Below, piece after piece: positions 29,187 through 38,612 of a stretch of 64,000 bases of DNA. This DNA is from Halobacillus salinarum (lineage in GTDB: Bacteria > Bacillota > Bacilli > Bacillales > Halobacillaceae), in NCBI RefSeq assembly GCF_022919095.1, contig NZ_CP095073.1, positions 3,100,001-3,164,000 on the forward strand, in the 5' to 3' direction. Within the stretch, counting starts at the first letter, position 1, and every line of letters begins with the position of its first letter. The position numbers and the translations under genes are program-made. The notes beneath the pieces were generated by a model that saw only the letters and a list, made by a program, of their open reading frames with translations, was not told the DNA's origin and did not search any database.

Positions 29187-29387
29187 TCAATTCTTCATCA
29201 GCATAATTGCGAGAGTAATCATCATTAATCCTGCTGGTAATAAGTAGCATTCCACACGAGACTGTATAAGAATAAGAAACTCCCACCAGCCTAATCCGGC
29301 TGGCACGAGGTTAAGATAAGTGATTGTGACCGTACCGCCCACCACTGAGAATCCGAACCCGGTTAAAAACAAGAGCCATTTCCACAT
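29187..29387 (-). CDS. Small conserved membrane protein, two helices
   Basis: The 66-residue protein starts MWKWLLFLTGFGFSVVGG. It has one helix at about 3-25 and another at about 44-64, with ECYLLPAGL near the second. The ATG at 29387 is 8 bases from CGGAGGGG. A longer reading from 29441 lacks a good ribosome binding site. No function is known to me. Confidence 0.65.
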   Translation of the reverse strand: MWKWLLFLTGFGFSVVGGTVTITYLNLVPAGLGWWEFLILIQSRVECYLLPAGLMMITLAIMLMKN

Positions 29388-29548
29388 GTACACCCCTCCG
29401 GCTTGTCCTCCTATATACAGCGTATGATTGCAAATGGTCATTCATTCTTTCATCCATTCGATCTATTACGACATAATTACCCTTTACTTGTTAGCAAAAT
29501 ACAGGTAAATTAAATAGCAGAGGTTTTTTGAAAGAAAGGATGATTTAC

Positions 29549-30568
29549 ATGGCGAATTCTCGCAAAATGCGGAAAAGCCGTAAAAAGAAAAGGAAAAGAA
29601 AAATAATCCTTGCCTTTATCTCTCTTTTATTTCTATTAGTAATAGGATATACAGGATATCAATATATAGCAGGTAAAAATGAGGCAAATAGTAAAGTCTC
29701 CGGAGAAACACAAGGCGGCCAAGGTGGTCTGCAGGAAACCACCAGCAAATATAAAGATGAATTTAACGGAGTAAAAAGCAATGATGGGAAGACAAATGTA
29801 CTATTACTTGGTGTTGATCAACGCAAGAACGAAATACCTCGGTCAGATACCATCATTATTGCTCAGTATGATCCCAAAAATAATACGGCTAAAATGGCGT
29901 CAATTATGAGAGACACTTATGTCAATATTCCCGGGCACGGGTATAATAAAATTAATGCCGCTTTTGCTTTCGGTGGACCGGAATTATTAAGGAAAACCAT
30001 TTCTGAGAACTTTGGAGTTGACTTAGAATATTACTCCATCGTAGATTTTAACGGTTTTGTTCAGATCGCTAATACTTTGGCACCTGATGGATTAACCGTT
30101 AATGTAGAAGAAGATATGAAATACAAGGATGGTTCCGGGACGATTGATCTCGATCTTGAAGAAGGAACTCAAAAACTGAATGGAGAAGATCTGTTAGGAT
30201 ATGCCCGCTTCAGGCATGACTCCAAAGGAGACTTCGGCAGAGTTGAGCGGCAGCAGAAGGTAATAAAACTGCTCAAGGATAAATTAGTATCAGTTAATGG
30301 TATCTTAAAAGCTCCGCGATTAATCGGAAATATTCAGCCTTACGTTGACACCAATATGGGAACCGGAAAAATTGTTTCATTAGCCAAAGACTTCCTATTA
30401 AACCCGGTAGACGATATAAAAACAACGAGTATTCCGGAAAAAGACAATCTTTGGAATGAACGAAAACCTTATCCTATTGGTTTAGTGCTTGCACATAACG
30501 AAGACCAGACGAGAGAAGATATCCATCAATTTTTAAATGGCAACTCAAACACAGACGAAGAGCAATAA
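29549..30568 (+). CDS. LytR-CpsA-Psr (LCP) family cell-wall ligase
   Basis: The 339-residue protein has a very basic N-terminus (RKMRKSRKKKRKRK), one membrane helix (about 18-38) and an extracytoplasmic LCP domain (about 85-240). Typical motifs are VLLLGVDQRKNE, PRSDTIIIAQYDP, KMASIMRDTYV and LLGYARFRHDSKGDFGRVERQQ. LCP enzymes move teichoic acids or other anionic polymers from undecaprenyl carriers to peptidoglycan. The start at 29549 follows AAAGAAAGGATG. Which of the B. subtilis TagT/U/V paralogues it matches cannot be decided here. Confidence 0.92.
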   Translation: MANSRKMRKSRKKKRKRKIILAFISLLFLLVIGYTGYQYIAGKNEANSKVSGETQGGQGGLQETTSKYKDEFNGVKSNDGKTNVLLLGVDQRKNEIPRSDTIIIAQYDPKNNTAKMASIMRDTYVNIPGHGYNKINAAFAFGGPELLRKTISENFGVDLEYYSIVDFNGFVQIANTLAPDGLTVNVEEDMKYKDGSGTIDLDLEEGTQKLNGEDLLGYARFRHDSKGDFGRVERQQKVIKLLKDKLVSVNGILKAPRLIGNIQPYVDTNMGTGKIVSLAKDFLLNPVDDIKTTSIPEKDNLWNERKPYPIGLVLAHNEDQTREDIHQFLNGNSNTDEEQ

Positions 30569-30606
30569 AAAAATCCCGACACCTTATGAGGTGCCGGGAT
30601 TTTTCG
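30567..30606. terminator. Terminator between the LCP gene and fabF
   Basis: AAAAAATCCCGACACCT and AGGTGCCGGGATTTTT pair around TATG. It serves both convergent genes. Confidence 0.9.
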
Positions 30607-31848
30607 TTAATCCTGATATTTTTGAAAGATTAATGCTGCGTTATGTCCGCCAAAGCCTAAGGAGTTACTCATAACAGTATTGAGTTCCTGCTTCCTTGCT
30701 TCATTAGGAACATAATCCAAATCACATTCAGGGTCAGGTGTTTCATAATTGATTGTTGGTGGCAGCAGTCCTTCATTAATCGCCTTTAGGGAAATAATCG
30801 ATTCAATGGCTCCTGCAGCCCCTAATAAATGTCCAGTCATAGACTTCGTAGAAGAAATGGCAAGCTTATATGCATGTTCTCCAAAGACGGATTTTGCTGC
30901 CAGCGTTTCATAATGGTCATTCAATTCCGTGGAAGTCCCGTGGGCATTCAAGTAATCAATTTCATTTGCTTGTAACCCAGCTCTGACAAGAGCTTGTTCC
31001 ATTGCTCGAGCTGCCCCTTCTCCTTCAGGAGCCGGAGCAGTAATGTGATGGGCATCTCCGGTTGCTCCATAGCCCGTCAATTCTCCGTAAATTTTCGCCC
31101 CGCGTTTTTTTGCAGATTCAAGAGTTTCCAATACTAGAATCCCTGCTCCTTCTCCCATTACGAAACCATCACGATTTTTATCAAATGGACGGCTGGCCGT
31201 ATTCGGATCTTCATTTAAAGAAAGAGCCCGCGCAGCTGCGAATCCTGCAAAGGACATTTTGTTCATTGGAGCTTCAGTTCCCCCAGCGATCATATAATCC
31301 GCATCTCCACGCTGAATTGTATTAAAAGCATCACCAATTGAATTGGCTCCAGATGAACAAGCCGTTACGGTACATGAGTTAATCCCTTTTGCTCCGAGAG
31401 AAATAGAAACTTGTCCAGCTGCCATATCTGGAATCATCATTGGAATAAAAAACGGACTTACACGGCGATACCCTTTCTTTTGAAAGGTCTCAAACTGTGA
31501 TTCGTATGTGGACATACCACCGATACCAGAACCGATCCAGACACCTGTTCTCGGGGCAATCTCATTAGTGATTTCAAGTCCAGCATCTTCTACAGCCATA
31601 TGAGAAGCAGCCATTGCATACTGCACAAAAGGATCCATCTTTCTAGCATCTTTTTTATCCATGAACTCAGTAGGATCAAAATCTTTTACCTCAGCAGCAA
31701 CACTGACAGGGTAATCTTCTTTATTAACTTTTGTAATTTCGCCTACTCCTGATTTTCCATTCTTAATACTGTTCCACATTTCCTCTACGGTATTACCGAC
31801 TGGGGACACAGCCCCCATTCCCGTAATTACTACTCTACGCTTATCCAT
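30607..31848 (-). CDS. fabF: 3-oxoacyl-ACP synthase II FabF
   Basis: This 413-residue elongation condensing enzyme has the Cys-His-His triad: Cys in [13 protein letters not shown] (about 163), His in [13 protein letters not shown] (about 304) and His in [17 protein letters not shown] (about 340). It extends acyl-ACP with malonyl-ACP. It starts after AAGGAGG and overlaps fabHA by 19 bases, so both are expected on one FapR-controlled transcript. Confidence 0.97.
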   Translation of the reverse strand: MDKRRVVITGMGAVSPVGNTVEEMWNSIKNGKSGVGEITKVNKEDYPVSVAAEVKDFDPTEFMDKKDARKMDPFVQYAMAASHMAVEDAGLEITNEIAPRTGVWIGSGIGGMSTYESQFETFQKKGYRRVSPFFIPMMIPDMAAGQVSISLGAKGINSCTVTACSSGANSIGDAFNTIQRGDADYMIAGGTEAPMNKMSFAGFAAARALSLNEDPNTASRPFDKNRDGFVMGEGAGILVLETLESAKKRGAKIYGELTGYGATGDAHHITAPAPEGEGAARAMEQALVRAGLQANEIDYLNAHGTSTELNDHYETLAAKSVFGEHAYKLAISSTKSMTGHLLGAAGAIESIISLKAINEGLLPPTINYETPDPECDLDYVPNEARKQELNTVMSNSLGFGGHNAALIFQKYQD

Positions 31849-32798
31849 AACTCCATTCCTCCTTGATTACTTACCCATCGGAGTGCGACCGCACCCCAAG
31901 TGAGTCCTCCGCCGAATCCGACTAGTACAACAAGATCGTTATCTTTTATTTTACCTGCCTTTACGTCTTCTGACAAAGCCACAGGTATAGAAGCTGATGA
32001 AGTATTTCCATATCTTTTCACTGATGTCGCCATTTTATCTTCCGGGATTCCTAACCGTTGTCTTGCGGCTTCCATAATCCGGATATTCGCCTGATGAGGA
32101 ATCAGGTAATCTACATCCTGCTCGCTGAGACCAATTTTCTTCACCACGTTTACAGATGATTCAGGCATTTGACGTACAGCAAATTTAAATACTTCGCGTC
32201 CGTTCATATGCAGGAAGTCATCCTGATAAAGGTGAGGACCTCCACTTCCGTCTGCTCCTAATTCAAAAGAAAGGATTCCTTTCCCATCACTTACTGGAGA
32301 AATGATTGCTGCACCAGCTGCATCACCAAACAGCACACAAGTATTTCTGTCCGACCAGTCTGTAATTTTTGAAAGCTTCTCTACTCCGACTACCAGGACG
32401 TTTTTATAGTCACTGTTTTCTATAAACTGTTTTGCTGTAATAACACCGTACATGAACCCTGCACAAGCTGCACTTACATCCATGGCAGCCACGTTTCTCG
32501 CACCTAAACGATGCTGCAGCATCGTCGACACAGAAGGAAATGGATGATCCGGCGTTACGGTAGCGACTAAAATCATATCCAAATCTTCCGGTTGTAACCC
32601 GGCGTCTTTCAGCGCATTTTGCGCCGCATAAAACGCCATGTCCGAGGTATCCATATCGTCTGAAGCTATTCTACGTTCCTCAATCCCAGTCCGTGTTCGG
32701 ATCCATTCATCGCTCGTGTCGACCATTTTCTCCAAATCATGGTTGGTCAAAACCTTTTCCGGAGCATAGTGTCCAACTCCGATTATTCCAGCATTCAT
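31830..32798 (-). CDS. fabHA: 3-oxoacyl-ACP synthase III FabHA
   Basis: The 322-residue initiation condensing enzyme has catalytic Cys in [12 protein letters not shown] (about 111-122), His in [10 protein letters not shown] (about 249) and Asn in [11 protein letters not shown] (about 279). It joins acetyl-CoA or branched acyl-CoA primers to malonyl-ACP. The C-terminus runs about 10 residues past the usual WG end because the frame overlaps the start of fabF ([13 protein letters not shown]). Its place before fabF near med is the same as fabHA in B. subtilis. Confidence 0.96.
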   Translation of the reverse strand: MNAGIIGVGHYAPEKVLTNHDLEKMVDTSDEWIRTRTGIEERRIASDDMDTSDMAFYAAQNALKDAGLQPEDLDMILVATVTPDHPFPSVSTMLQHRLGARNVAAMDVSAACAGFMYGVITAKQFIENSDYKNVLVVGVEKLSKITDWSDRNTCVLFGDAAGAAIISPVSDGKGILSFELGADGSGGPHLYQDDFLHMNGREVFKFAVRQMPESSVNVVKKIGLSEQDVDYLIPHQANIRIMEAARQRLGIPEDKMATSVKRYGNTSSASIPVALSEDVKAGKIKDNDLVVLVGFGGGLTWGAVALRWVSNQGGMELWISVE

Positions 32799-32839
32799 AT
32801 ATTCATCCCCTTAAAGGTAATCAAGTCTACTATCAATTC

Positions 32840-32856
32840 TTATGACTTGGTACTAA
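32840..32856 (-). promoter_or_regulatory. Candidate FapR operator upstream of fabHA-fabF
   Basis: The minus strand reads TTAGTACCAAGTCATAA, 42 bases before the fabHA start. It keeps the strong half TTAGTACC of the FapR operator and matches about 12 of 17 positions overall. With the better site at fabI it suggests common control by malonyl-CoA. Confidence 0.55.
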
Positions 32857-32969
32857 TTTTAATTCATCCCTTCTGTTTCTGCAAGTATTTCCGGACTGTC
32901 TAAATCCGTCTCCTATTTGCCCACAAATGATGAGAAAATCCACATATTTTATCATATAAGGAGGTGCTA

Positions 32970-33158
32970 GTGTTGGCAAAAGAAAACCGACCGCCATTTG
33001 ACTCGTTTCTTTTTGGAAACCGTCCTTCTTCTCCCCAGAAAGCAGAGTCTTCAGAAACTCCAAAAACTGACTGGCCCGCTTTACTCCATGAAGTAAATAA
33101 GACATGGGATTCCATTTCCCCTATGGTCAAACCTTTATTGGATAAGTTTAAGAAATAA
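32970..33158 (+). CDS. Small proline/serine-rich protein convergent with med
   Basis: The 62-residue product begins MLAKENRPPFDSFLFGNRPS. It has a Pro/Ser-rich middle and an amphipathic C-terminal helix ending in basic residues (PLLDKFKK). An excellent AAGGAGG lies 5 bases before the GTG at 32970 and 8 bases before an in-frame TTG at 32973; either could be the start. It occupies the place where B. subtilis has comZ, but its sequence is unlike ComZ and it lies on the opposite strand. The function is unknown. A strong terminator follows. Confidence 0.7.
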   Translation: MLAKENRPPFDSFLFGNRPSSPQKAESSETPKTDWPALLHEVNKTWDSISPMVKPLLDKFKK

Positions 33159-33197
33159 TAAAAGCTCAGAAGTTTGCAAGAACTTCTGAGCTTTTAT
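33158..33197. terminator. Bidirectional terminator between the 62-residue gene and med
   Basis: AATAAAAGCTCAGAAGTT and AACTTCTGAGCTTTTATT form an 18-bp stem around TGCAAG. Confidence 0.92.
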
Positions 33198-34147
33198 TAT
33201 TGGTTAGGCAGTTTTCCGGTTTTAACATATCGTTCCACTGATGTTTTTATTTTTTGCTGATAGCTCTCAGACACTTGCGGACTGAAATTTCCGAGTGCTA
33301 TCGCCCCATCCTTAAAGTCAAAATGGACAACCTTCCCCGGTAATTTCCCCTGCATTAGACGGTCCATTGCTACATTGTACACGGCATCCACTTTTTGAAC
33401 CGTACTGGTAAGGACTGTATTTTTACCTAAAGAAGACTGATCTGAGACATAACCGATTGCATACTGCTGGTCATTTTGAATGGCATGGATCACGGCCAAA
33501 TTAAATTGATCTCCGGCAGGATAATAGACATCTGCCCCATGTTCTTTCATTTGGTTATAGAGTACTAAAGCTTTCTCAGAATTGTCCCAGCTGTTTACAT
33601 AAGATATGTCCACTTCCGCTTCTGGATTTTCGTACTTTACTCCTTCGTAGAAGCCTTCAACTTCAGGCTGCCATTCATATGCGGCAATGACTGCAACGTG
33701 ATTAGATTTCGTCATTTTCCCTGCTACCATACCGCCAAAAAAGCCCATAGCGTTAGCACTAAAATTTAAACTCGTAACATTTTTTGCAGCAAAGTCTCCG
33801 TTAAAGTAGATAAAATGCACGTCAGGGTAGGATTCATGAAGCTTTTGAAAATATTTACCATAAATGCTGCTGTGACCAAAAATAACTTGAGCTCCTTCTT
33901 TTACGAGTTCATCCACTGCCTGAGCCGTTTGATTATAGCTTTTGATTCCTTCTTTAAAGTAGACATCTACTCCATATTCTTCTTGTATGGACATCAGCCC
34001 TTTATAGCCTTCCTGTCCCCATGCCTGGTCATGGATAGTCGTTTCGACAAGCATGCCCACGTTATCAACTTGTCCAGCATTAGAATCATAACTGCAGGCT
34101 GTTAGTAATAATAGTATAATTGCAAATAAAATCGAAATAGCTCTCAA
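33197..34147 (-). CDS. med: Med, positive regulator of competence (BMP-family lipoprotein)
   Basis: The 316-residue protein has a lipoprotein signal peptide ending LLTAC (Cys near 18) and a periplasmic-binding-like BMP domain. The segments VGMLVETTIHDQAWGQEGYKGL, SANAMGFFGGMVAG and YVSDQSSLGKNTVLTSTVQKVD closely parallel B. subtilis Med (317 residues). Med raises ComK levels. The start is taken as the TTG at 34147, eight bases after AGGAG; a GTG at 34156 is too close to that site. Confidence 0.85.
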   Translation of the reverse strand: MRAISILFAIILLLLTACSYDSNAGQVDNVGMLVETTIHDQAWGQEGYKGLMSIQEEYGVDVYFKEGIKSYNQTAQAVDELVKEGAQVIFGHSSIYGKYFQKLHESYPDVHFIYFNGDFAAKNVTSLNFSANAMGFFGGMVAGKMTKSNHVAVIAAYEWQPEVEGFYEGVKYENPEAEVDISYVNSWDNSEKALVLYNQMKEHGADVYYPAGDQFNLAVIHAIQNDQQYAIGYVSDQSSLGKNTVLTSTVQKVDAVYNVAMDRLMQGKLPGKVVHFDFKDGAIALGNFSPQVSESYQQKIKTSVERYVKTGKLPNQ

Positions 34148-34219
34148 TAAAAGCACTCCTAGTTTCTTTACTCCCCTCCCTATTTTACACTTTGTTTCTA
34201 TAAAAAGTAAATGCAGCCT

Positions 34220-34765
34220 TTAATAGAGCTGATTCGATGTCAGAGCTTTTAATTCTAGAAAGGATTTCCAAGTATTTTCAATTTTCTTTTCCAACAGCGA
34301 AGCATTCCCAGTTTCATTAAGATAATTCTTTTCTTGATGGTTTAAAACTACAGGTATGATTTCTTCTAAAAAATCACCAATGTACAAAGCGTTATGTTCC
34401 TCTATCCATGTTCTAAGCTCATTCTTACTTGTGATTGAATGCTCTTCTAAGTCCATCCACTCCCCAAATAAAGCAGGTAATTCAATATGATCTACAGAAG
34501 CTTCTTCCGACAATATCTCAATGACGAGGAGATTTCCTTGAATATTTACTAAACGTTCCTTATCTCCGGGCTGCACATGCTTTTCTTTATCTTCCATATA
34601 ATAAAAGTGCTGAAAATTGCTGTTTCTGCCTACAAACAAATACAAATGTTCACTTAAAGGTGTGTACATAGGATCAATTCCGATCACTTCATATCCTTCC
34701 TGTAAAAGGCAGGTAGTTAAGTGGTAACCTACCCAGTGAAAACATTGGTAGACCGTTGTTCTCAT
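34220..34765 (-). CDS. Hypothetical protein with Rossmann-like N-terminus, upstream of med
   Basis: The 181-residue protein starts MRTTVYQCFHWVGYHLTTCL, followed by EGYEVIGIDP. This resembles the first beta-alpha-beta unit of NAD-dependent epimerases, but the glycine-rich loop is missing. The remainder is acidic with no recognised motif. B. subtilis also has an uncharacterised gene (yjaV) before med. The ATG at 34765 follows GAGGGAGGGG. The function is unknown. Confidence 0.7.
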   Translation of the reverse strand: MRTTVYQCFHWVGYHLTTCLLQEGYEVIGIDPMYTPLSEHLYLFVGRNSNFQHFYYMEDKEKHVQPGDKERLVNIQGNLLVIEILSEEASVDHIELPALFGEWMDLEEHSITSKNELRTWIEEHNALYIGDFLEEIIPVVLNHQEKNYLNETGNASLLEKKIENTWKSFLELKALTSNQLY

Positions 34766-34903
34766 GTTTTTCCCCTCCCTCGTGATCATTCCAATTTTAT
34801 TCAAGGAAGTTGGAAATCATGCTTTATGAACCGATTTCATATTTCTTTTTTTGATGGGATTTGTTAATATAAATGAAGAATGTCAAAGTTGAGGTGATTT
34901 TCA

Positions 34904-35077
34904 ATGCGTATTTTTTGGACTGTATTTTGGGCGTTTTTATTAAGTCTTATGATGGCATACGTAGTAAGCAATATGACTGGAAACGAATTTTCTTTTCTCC
35001 AGGCTATTATCATGACAGTTATTTTCAGCGGAACAGTGATTGCTCTTGGAGAGGGACTTATTAAGGAAGAATCGTAA
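34904..35077 (+). CDS. yjzD: Small DUF2929 membrane protein (YjzD-like)
   Basis: The 57-residue product reads MRIFWTVFWAFLLSLMMAYV at its start. It has two membrane helices (about 3-23 and 31-50). This is the pattern of DUF2929/YjzD, found near med in B. subtilis. GAGGTGA lies 8 bases before the ATG. A strong terminator follows 14 bases after the stop. The role is unknown. Confidence 0.72.
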   Translation: MRIFWTVFWAFLLSLMMAYVVSNMTGNEFSFLQAIIMTVIFSGTVIALGEGLIKEES

Positions 35078-35090
35078 ATGACCATGAAGG

Positions 35091-35126
35091 TAAAGAACGT
35101 TACCCGAAAAGGTAACGTTCTTTTTT
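35091..35126 (+). terminator. Terminator of the DUF2929 gene
   Basis: AAAGAACGTTACC and GGTAACGTTCTTTTTT pair around CGAAAA. Confidence 0.9.
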
Positions 35127-35208
35127 GTGCAGTAGAAGACTAATACCTTTGAATCAGCGGCAACAGTCAATCCCCGTCTTTCTTATGAAAAAAGAATAAC
35201 TTTCCCTA

Positions 35209-35238
35209 TTGCACATAAAATCGAACTAGCTGTATAGT
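35209..35238 (+). promoter_or_regulatory. Sigma-A-like promoter of uppP
   Basis: TTGCAC (35209-35214) and TATAGT (35233-35238) are separated by 18 bases, about 60 bases before the uppP start codon. Confidence 0.55.
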
Positions 35239-35300
35239 AAGATCATGCTTGCCACATTTCTACATATTTTGCAGTGGATCTTTGAGGAGGAACATATGTT

Positions 35301-36107
35301 ATGCAAGATTTATGGATGTTAATAAAGTATTTATTTTTGGGGATATTCCAAGGTTTTACTGAACCTATTCCTATTTCTTCTAGTGGACATTTAGTTATTT
35401 TACAAGATCTTATTGACTTGAGGCTTGAAGGGCTGGAATTTGAGGTCTTAGTAAATTTCGCTTCACTGATTGCCGTCTTAATTATTTATCGAGCTGATAT
35501 TGTCCGCTTAGTCCGTAACGGAATCGGCTATATCATTACGAAAGATTCCCGACAAAAAGATGAATTTGATTTTATTATCTACCTGATTGTCGGTACCATT
35601 CCTGCAGGTGTTCTCGGAATCCTGCTCGGGGATGCTATAGAAGGGTTAAAAACGGTTCAAACGGTTGGAATTACATTAATTATTACCGGTTTTGCTCTTT
35701 GGATTATTAGAAATTTGCGCGGCCGAAAAAGCGAGGGACAGCTAAGCTGGAAGGATGCAATTATAGTAGGGATTGCCCAAGCAATAGCTTTGATACCTGG
35801 AATCAGCCGTTCGGGAGCTACTATAGTAGCAGCTATGCTGCTCGGAATGAAACAGCAAACTGCCCTGAGATTTTCTTTCCTATTATACATTCCGGTCAGC
35901 CTCGGAACGATGCTTTTGTCAGTAGACGATTTATTGAACCAGAACTTATCTGAACTTTGGCTCGGGTACACAATTGCTTTTATAGCCTCTGTCATCGCTT
36001 CCTATTTATCGCTGAAATGGTTTATGAATATTATGGCTCGAGGGAATTTAAAGTATTTTGCTTTCTATTGCTTTATCGTGGGAGCACTCGTGTTAATTTT
36101 CCTATAA
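35301..36107 (+). CDS. uppP: Undecaprenyl-diphosphatase UppP (BacA)
   Basis: The 268-residue protein has about eight membrane helices. It carries the family signatures [19 protein letters not shown] (about residues 13-31) and [19 protein letters not shown] (about 160-178). It dephosphorylates undecaprenyl pyrophosphate to recycle the lipid carrier for wall synthesis and gives bacitracin resistance. A GAGGAGG site precedes the ATG. It has its own promoter and terminator. Confidence 0.95.
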   Translation: MQDLWMLIKYLFLGIFQGFTEPIPISSSGHLVILQDLIDLRLEGLEFEVLVNFASLIAVLIIYRADIVRLVRNGIGYIITKDSRQKDEFDFIIYLIVGTIPAGVLGILLGDAIEGLKTVQTVGITLIITGFALWIIRNLRGRKSEGQLSWKDAIIVGIAQAIALIPGISRSGATIVAAMLLGMKQQTALRFSFLLYIPVSLGTMLLSVDDLLNQNLSELWLGYTIAFIASVIASYLSLKWFMNIMARGNLKYFAFYCFIVGALVLIFL

Positions 36108-36109
36108 AA

Positions 36110-36143
36110 ACAACAGCCTGGAGCAGGACCTCCAGGCTGTTTT
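36110..36143 (+). terminator. Terminator of uppP
   Basis: AACAGCCTGGAG and CTCCAGGCTGTTTT pair closely after the stop. Confidence 0.88.
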
Positions 36144-36175
36144 CTATTTAATAAAGGTAAAGTTGTTAGTCACAT

Positions 36176-36409
36176 TCAGCCCCCACTGACGGGAGGAATA
36201 AACGCTATTACATCTTGTTCTTTAATAATGGTGTCCTCCGTCATAAACTCTTCATTAATGGCAACCATCGCCTCTTTAAAAGCCGGCAGTTCAAATCGCA
36301 CCAGCATGTGTTGTCTTAATTCAGCAATCGTCTTCCCTGCTGCTTCCAGGTTTACCTCCTCCACCCCGGCTGTTTCTCTTAAACCGGCAAAAAGTAAAAT
36401 TCGGCTCAC
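36176..36409 (-). CDS. moaD: Molybdopterin synthase small subunit MoaD
   Basis: The 77-residue ubiquitin-like protein ends in PPVSGG. The C-terminal Gly-Gly is thiocarboxylated and carries sulfur to MoaE for making molybdopterin. It overlaps moaE by 4 bases, so they are coupled. Confidence 0.92.
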   Translation of the reverse strand: MSRILLFAGLRETAGVEEVNLEAAGKTIAELRQHMLVRFELPAFKEAMVAINEEFMTEDTIIKEQDVIAFIPPVSGG

Positions 36410-36873
36410 TTTTCTACATCCTTTCCTGGTTCTCCGCCTGGGTATTCGCTCGTGCCTTTTTGATTACCTATCCATTCTTCCCCATCTTCCCAATATTCTT
36501 TTTTCCAAATAGGCACCATTTCTTTTATCCGTTCAATGGCATAGGCACTTGCTTCGAAAGCATCCTTCCGATGAGGAGTGGATACAGCAATAACTACCGC
36601 GATATCCTGTATCGCAAGAGTCCCTGTTCGATGCACAATTGCACTTTCTGCTTCCGGCCAGTGCTCTTTAATCTCCATGCCGATCTGGGCAAGTTTTTTT
36701 TCGGCCATCGCTTTGTATGCTTGATATTCTAAATATAATGTTCTTTTCCCGTTCGTAAATTCACGGACAGTGCCTATGAATGTATTGATCGCACCAGCGG
36801 CCGGGCGGCTCACTAGAGCTGTTACTTCTTCTATGGAAATCATTGAATCAGTCACAACGAAACGATTGCTCAA
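36406..36873 (-). CDS. moaE: Molybdopterin synthase catalytic subunit MoaE
   Basis: The 155-residue protein has the MoaE core: FIGTVREFTNGKRT, LEYQAYKAMAEKKL, HRTGTLAIQDIAVVIAVSTPHRKDAF and the catalytic-lysine segment IWKKEYWEDGEEW. The start is assigned to the TTG at 36873 (LSNRFVV read as MSNRFVV), which overlaps the mobB stop and follows AGGGGAAG. A longer in-frame start at 36927 would lie inside mobB without a ribosome binding site. It works with MoaD. Confidence 0.92.
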   Translation of the reverse strand: MSNRFVVTDSMISIEEVTALVSRPAAGAINTFIGTVREFTNGKRTLYLEYQAYKAMAEKKLAQIGMEIKEHWPEAESAIVHRTGTLAIQDIAVVIAVSTPHRKDAFEASAYAIERIKEMVPIWKKEYWEDGEEWIGNQKGTSEYPGGEPGKDVEK

Positions 36874-37394
36874 TCTTCTTCCCCTCTTTTCGTCAAGGGA
36901 TATACTATCGGCAGGGACTGCCGCCAATCACTTAATCGATAAACCGGCAACGTAAGATCCTCTGTCCACTTTTCATTCCACGTAATAACAAATTGAATAT
37001 TAGAAAGATTAAGCAGGGACAAGTCCTCTTCCCTTTTGATCACAATAGCTTTTGGATAGGGTTCTTGTTTAAATCCTTCTATTACAATTAAATCGGGCTC
37101 AAAATAGCCATAAAGGTCAATGAAGCGGGAAAGCGGAAAATCCGGCTTATGATTAAGCTCCAGCTGAAATCTTCCACTGCAATCCACCCCCGTCATAAAA
37201 GCCCCTGATTCATGCAGTCGAAAGCTGTCTGTATCACGATGCATTACTTTTAAAGGTTCATTATGTCCGTGGTGTTTAATGGCTGCAATCCGGTCTCCTT
37301 CATCCGTACCATAGGCAATCAGTTCTGATAGAAGTGAAGTTTTCCCACTGTTCTTATATCCTACGATTTGGAAAACCGGAACCTTACTTCCCAT
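36870..37394 (-). CDS. mobB: Molybdopterin-guanine dinucleotide biosynthesis protein MobB
   Basis: This 174-residue GTP-binding protein has the P-loop GYKNSGKTSLLSELI near residue 13 and KHHGH, and later VIEGFKQEPYPKAIV. MobB assists MobA in attaching GMP to molybdopterin. The ATG at 37394 is 8 bases from GAAGGGAG. The ATG two codons earlier sits too close. mobB, moaE and moaD overlap as one operon. moaA, moaB, moaC, moeA and mobA are not in this window. Confidence 0.88.
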   Translation of the reverse strand: MGSKVPVFQIVGYKNSGKTSLLSELIAYGTDEGDRIAAIKHHGHNEPLKVMHRDTDSFRLHESGAFMTGVDCSGRFQLELNHKPDFPLSRFIDLYGYFEPDLIVIEGFKQEPYPKAIVIKREEDLSLLNLSNIQFVITWNEKWTEDLTLPVYRLSDWRQSLPIVYPLTKRGEED

Positions 37395-37423
37395 TGCCAT
37401 TCTCCCTTCCTTAACTGTTAATT

Positions 37424-37456
37424 AAAAACCCCTGCCGCTACTAAACGGAAGGGGTT
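37424..37456 (-). terminator. Terminator of yitW
   Basis: AACCCCTGCCG and CGGAAGGGGTT (one mismatch) pair. On the minus strand it is followed by TTTTT, and it separates yitW from mobB. Confidence 0.75.
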
Positions 37457-37462
37457 AACTCA

Positions 37463-37774
37463 TCAATCTGGAATTCCAAGGGCAATTTTTGCATACCTGC
37501 TCATGCGATCCTTCGTCCATGGCGGATTCCATACAATATTGACTGTTACCTCATTTACTTCTGGAATATCGGCCAGAACGCGCTTAACGTCTTGTTCGAT
37601 ATGTCCCGCTAATGGACAACCCATAGCAGTTAACGTCATTGTAACAGTAGTATTTCCTTCTTCATCCATATCTGCACCATAAACAAGGCCTAAATTGACG
37701 ATGTCAATACCTAGTTCTGGGTCAATAACATTTTCAAGGGCACCCATAACATTTTCTTCAAGTGCTGTATCCAA
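37463..37774 (-). CDS. yitW: MIP18/DUF59-family iron-sulfur assembly protein YitW
   Basis: The 103-residue protein matches the SufT/Cia2-like DUF59 family. VIDPELGIDIVNLGLVYGAD includes the DPE motif, LTAMGCPLAGHI has the reactive Cys, and VWNPPWTKDRMS is the third signature. The family helps deliver iron-sulfur clusters. The start is a TTG at 37774 after AAAGGGGGAAG, giving the length of B. subtilis YitW (102). Confidence 0.9.
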   Translation of the reverse strand: MDTALEENVMGALENVIDPELGIDIVNLGLVYGADMDEEGNTTVTMTLTAMGCPLAGHIEQDVKRVLADIPEVNEVTVNIVWNPPWTKDRMSRYAKIALGIPD

Positions 37775-37847
37775 ATTACTTCCCCCTTTGCATTGGTTCA
37801 CACTTATTATAAACAAAAATGAGTGAAGAATAAACCAAAGTTATTTG

Positions 37848-38612
37848 TCAAAGAACTAAATCAAGCCAATTAACCATCTCAAGCACAGCAAACCGACTGA
37901 CTTTATGATCCCTGCCGACTTCTCTTAAGAAGCGTATGTTCTCAGGGTTCTTATATAATTTAATGGCTTCGTTGTAAAAATCATACGAGTGTTCAAAAGG
38001 AACAACTGGGTCTGCATCTCCGTGCCAGAAAAAAATGGGGCGTCCATACAGTTTTTCAGGCTGAGTTGATAAATCAATTTCTTTTAATCCATCCATAAGC
38101 GTTTGAAGCTGTTCCTCTGAAATAGGCAGCTCTATTCCTGTCTGTTGAACATCGGCGATCAGCTTTTGGGCAAACTCTACAGGCTTAGGTGAACCCATCA
38201 TTACGGCTGCCGCTTGAATCCATGGATACATGGTCATAGCAGCAGATGTAGTGACACCCCCCATAGAAGTACCTCCGACTGCTAATCTGCGCTGATGAAT
38301 AAGGTCGCGTTGATCTAAGTAATCTTTAATATCCTGCAGTTCTTTTAAATTTTGGTACACGATATCCCAAAATTTGAAATTCAGGTCCTGAGAGGAAAGA
38401 TCTTCATTCCTCTCTCCATGATACATACTGTCAGGGAGCAAAACGCGAAAACCCCGTTGAGCTAATAGGTACGCTTGGGGAAGATTATGTTCTTTGGCGG
38501 AAGTGAATCCATGGAAGTAGATCAATACTGGGAGAGGCTCGTCTCTTTTACTGGAATCCACCACGGCCAATAGTGGAATGTTCTTAATTGATTCACGAAA
38601 AATACCAATCAT
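37848..38612 (-). CDS. yitV: Alpha/beta-hydrolase (esterase) YitV
   Basis: This 254-residue hydrolase has LIYFHGFTSAKEHNL (oxyanion region), nucleophile Ser in VGGTSMGGVTTSA, Asp in FFWHGDADPVVPFEHS and His in EVGRDHKVSRF. The substrate is unknown; the family includes acyl-peptide or lipid esterases. The ATG at 38612 follows AAAGGGACAGG and gives the B. subtilis length (255); the longer frame to 38720 is probably untranslated. It is divergent from yitU. Confidence 0.88.
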   Translation of the reverse strand: MIGIFRESIKNIPLLAVVDSSKRDEPLPVLIYFHGFTSAKEHNLPQAYLLAQRGFRVLLPDSMYHGERNEDLSSQDLNFKFWDIVYQNLKELQDIKDYLDQRDLIHQRRLAVGGTSMGGVTTSAAMTMYPWIQAAAVMMGSPKPVEFAQKLIADVQQTGIELPISEEQLQTLMDGLKEIDLSTQPEKLYGRPIFFWHGDADPVVPFEHSYDFYNEAIKLYKNPENIRFLREVGRDHKVSRFAVLEMVNWLDLVL

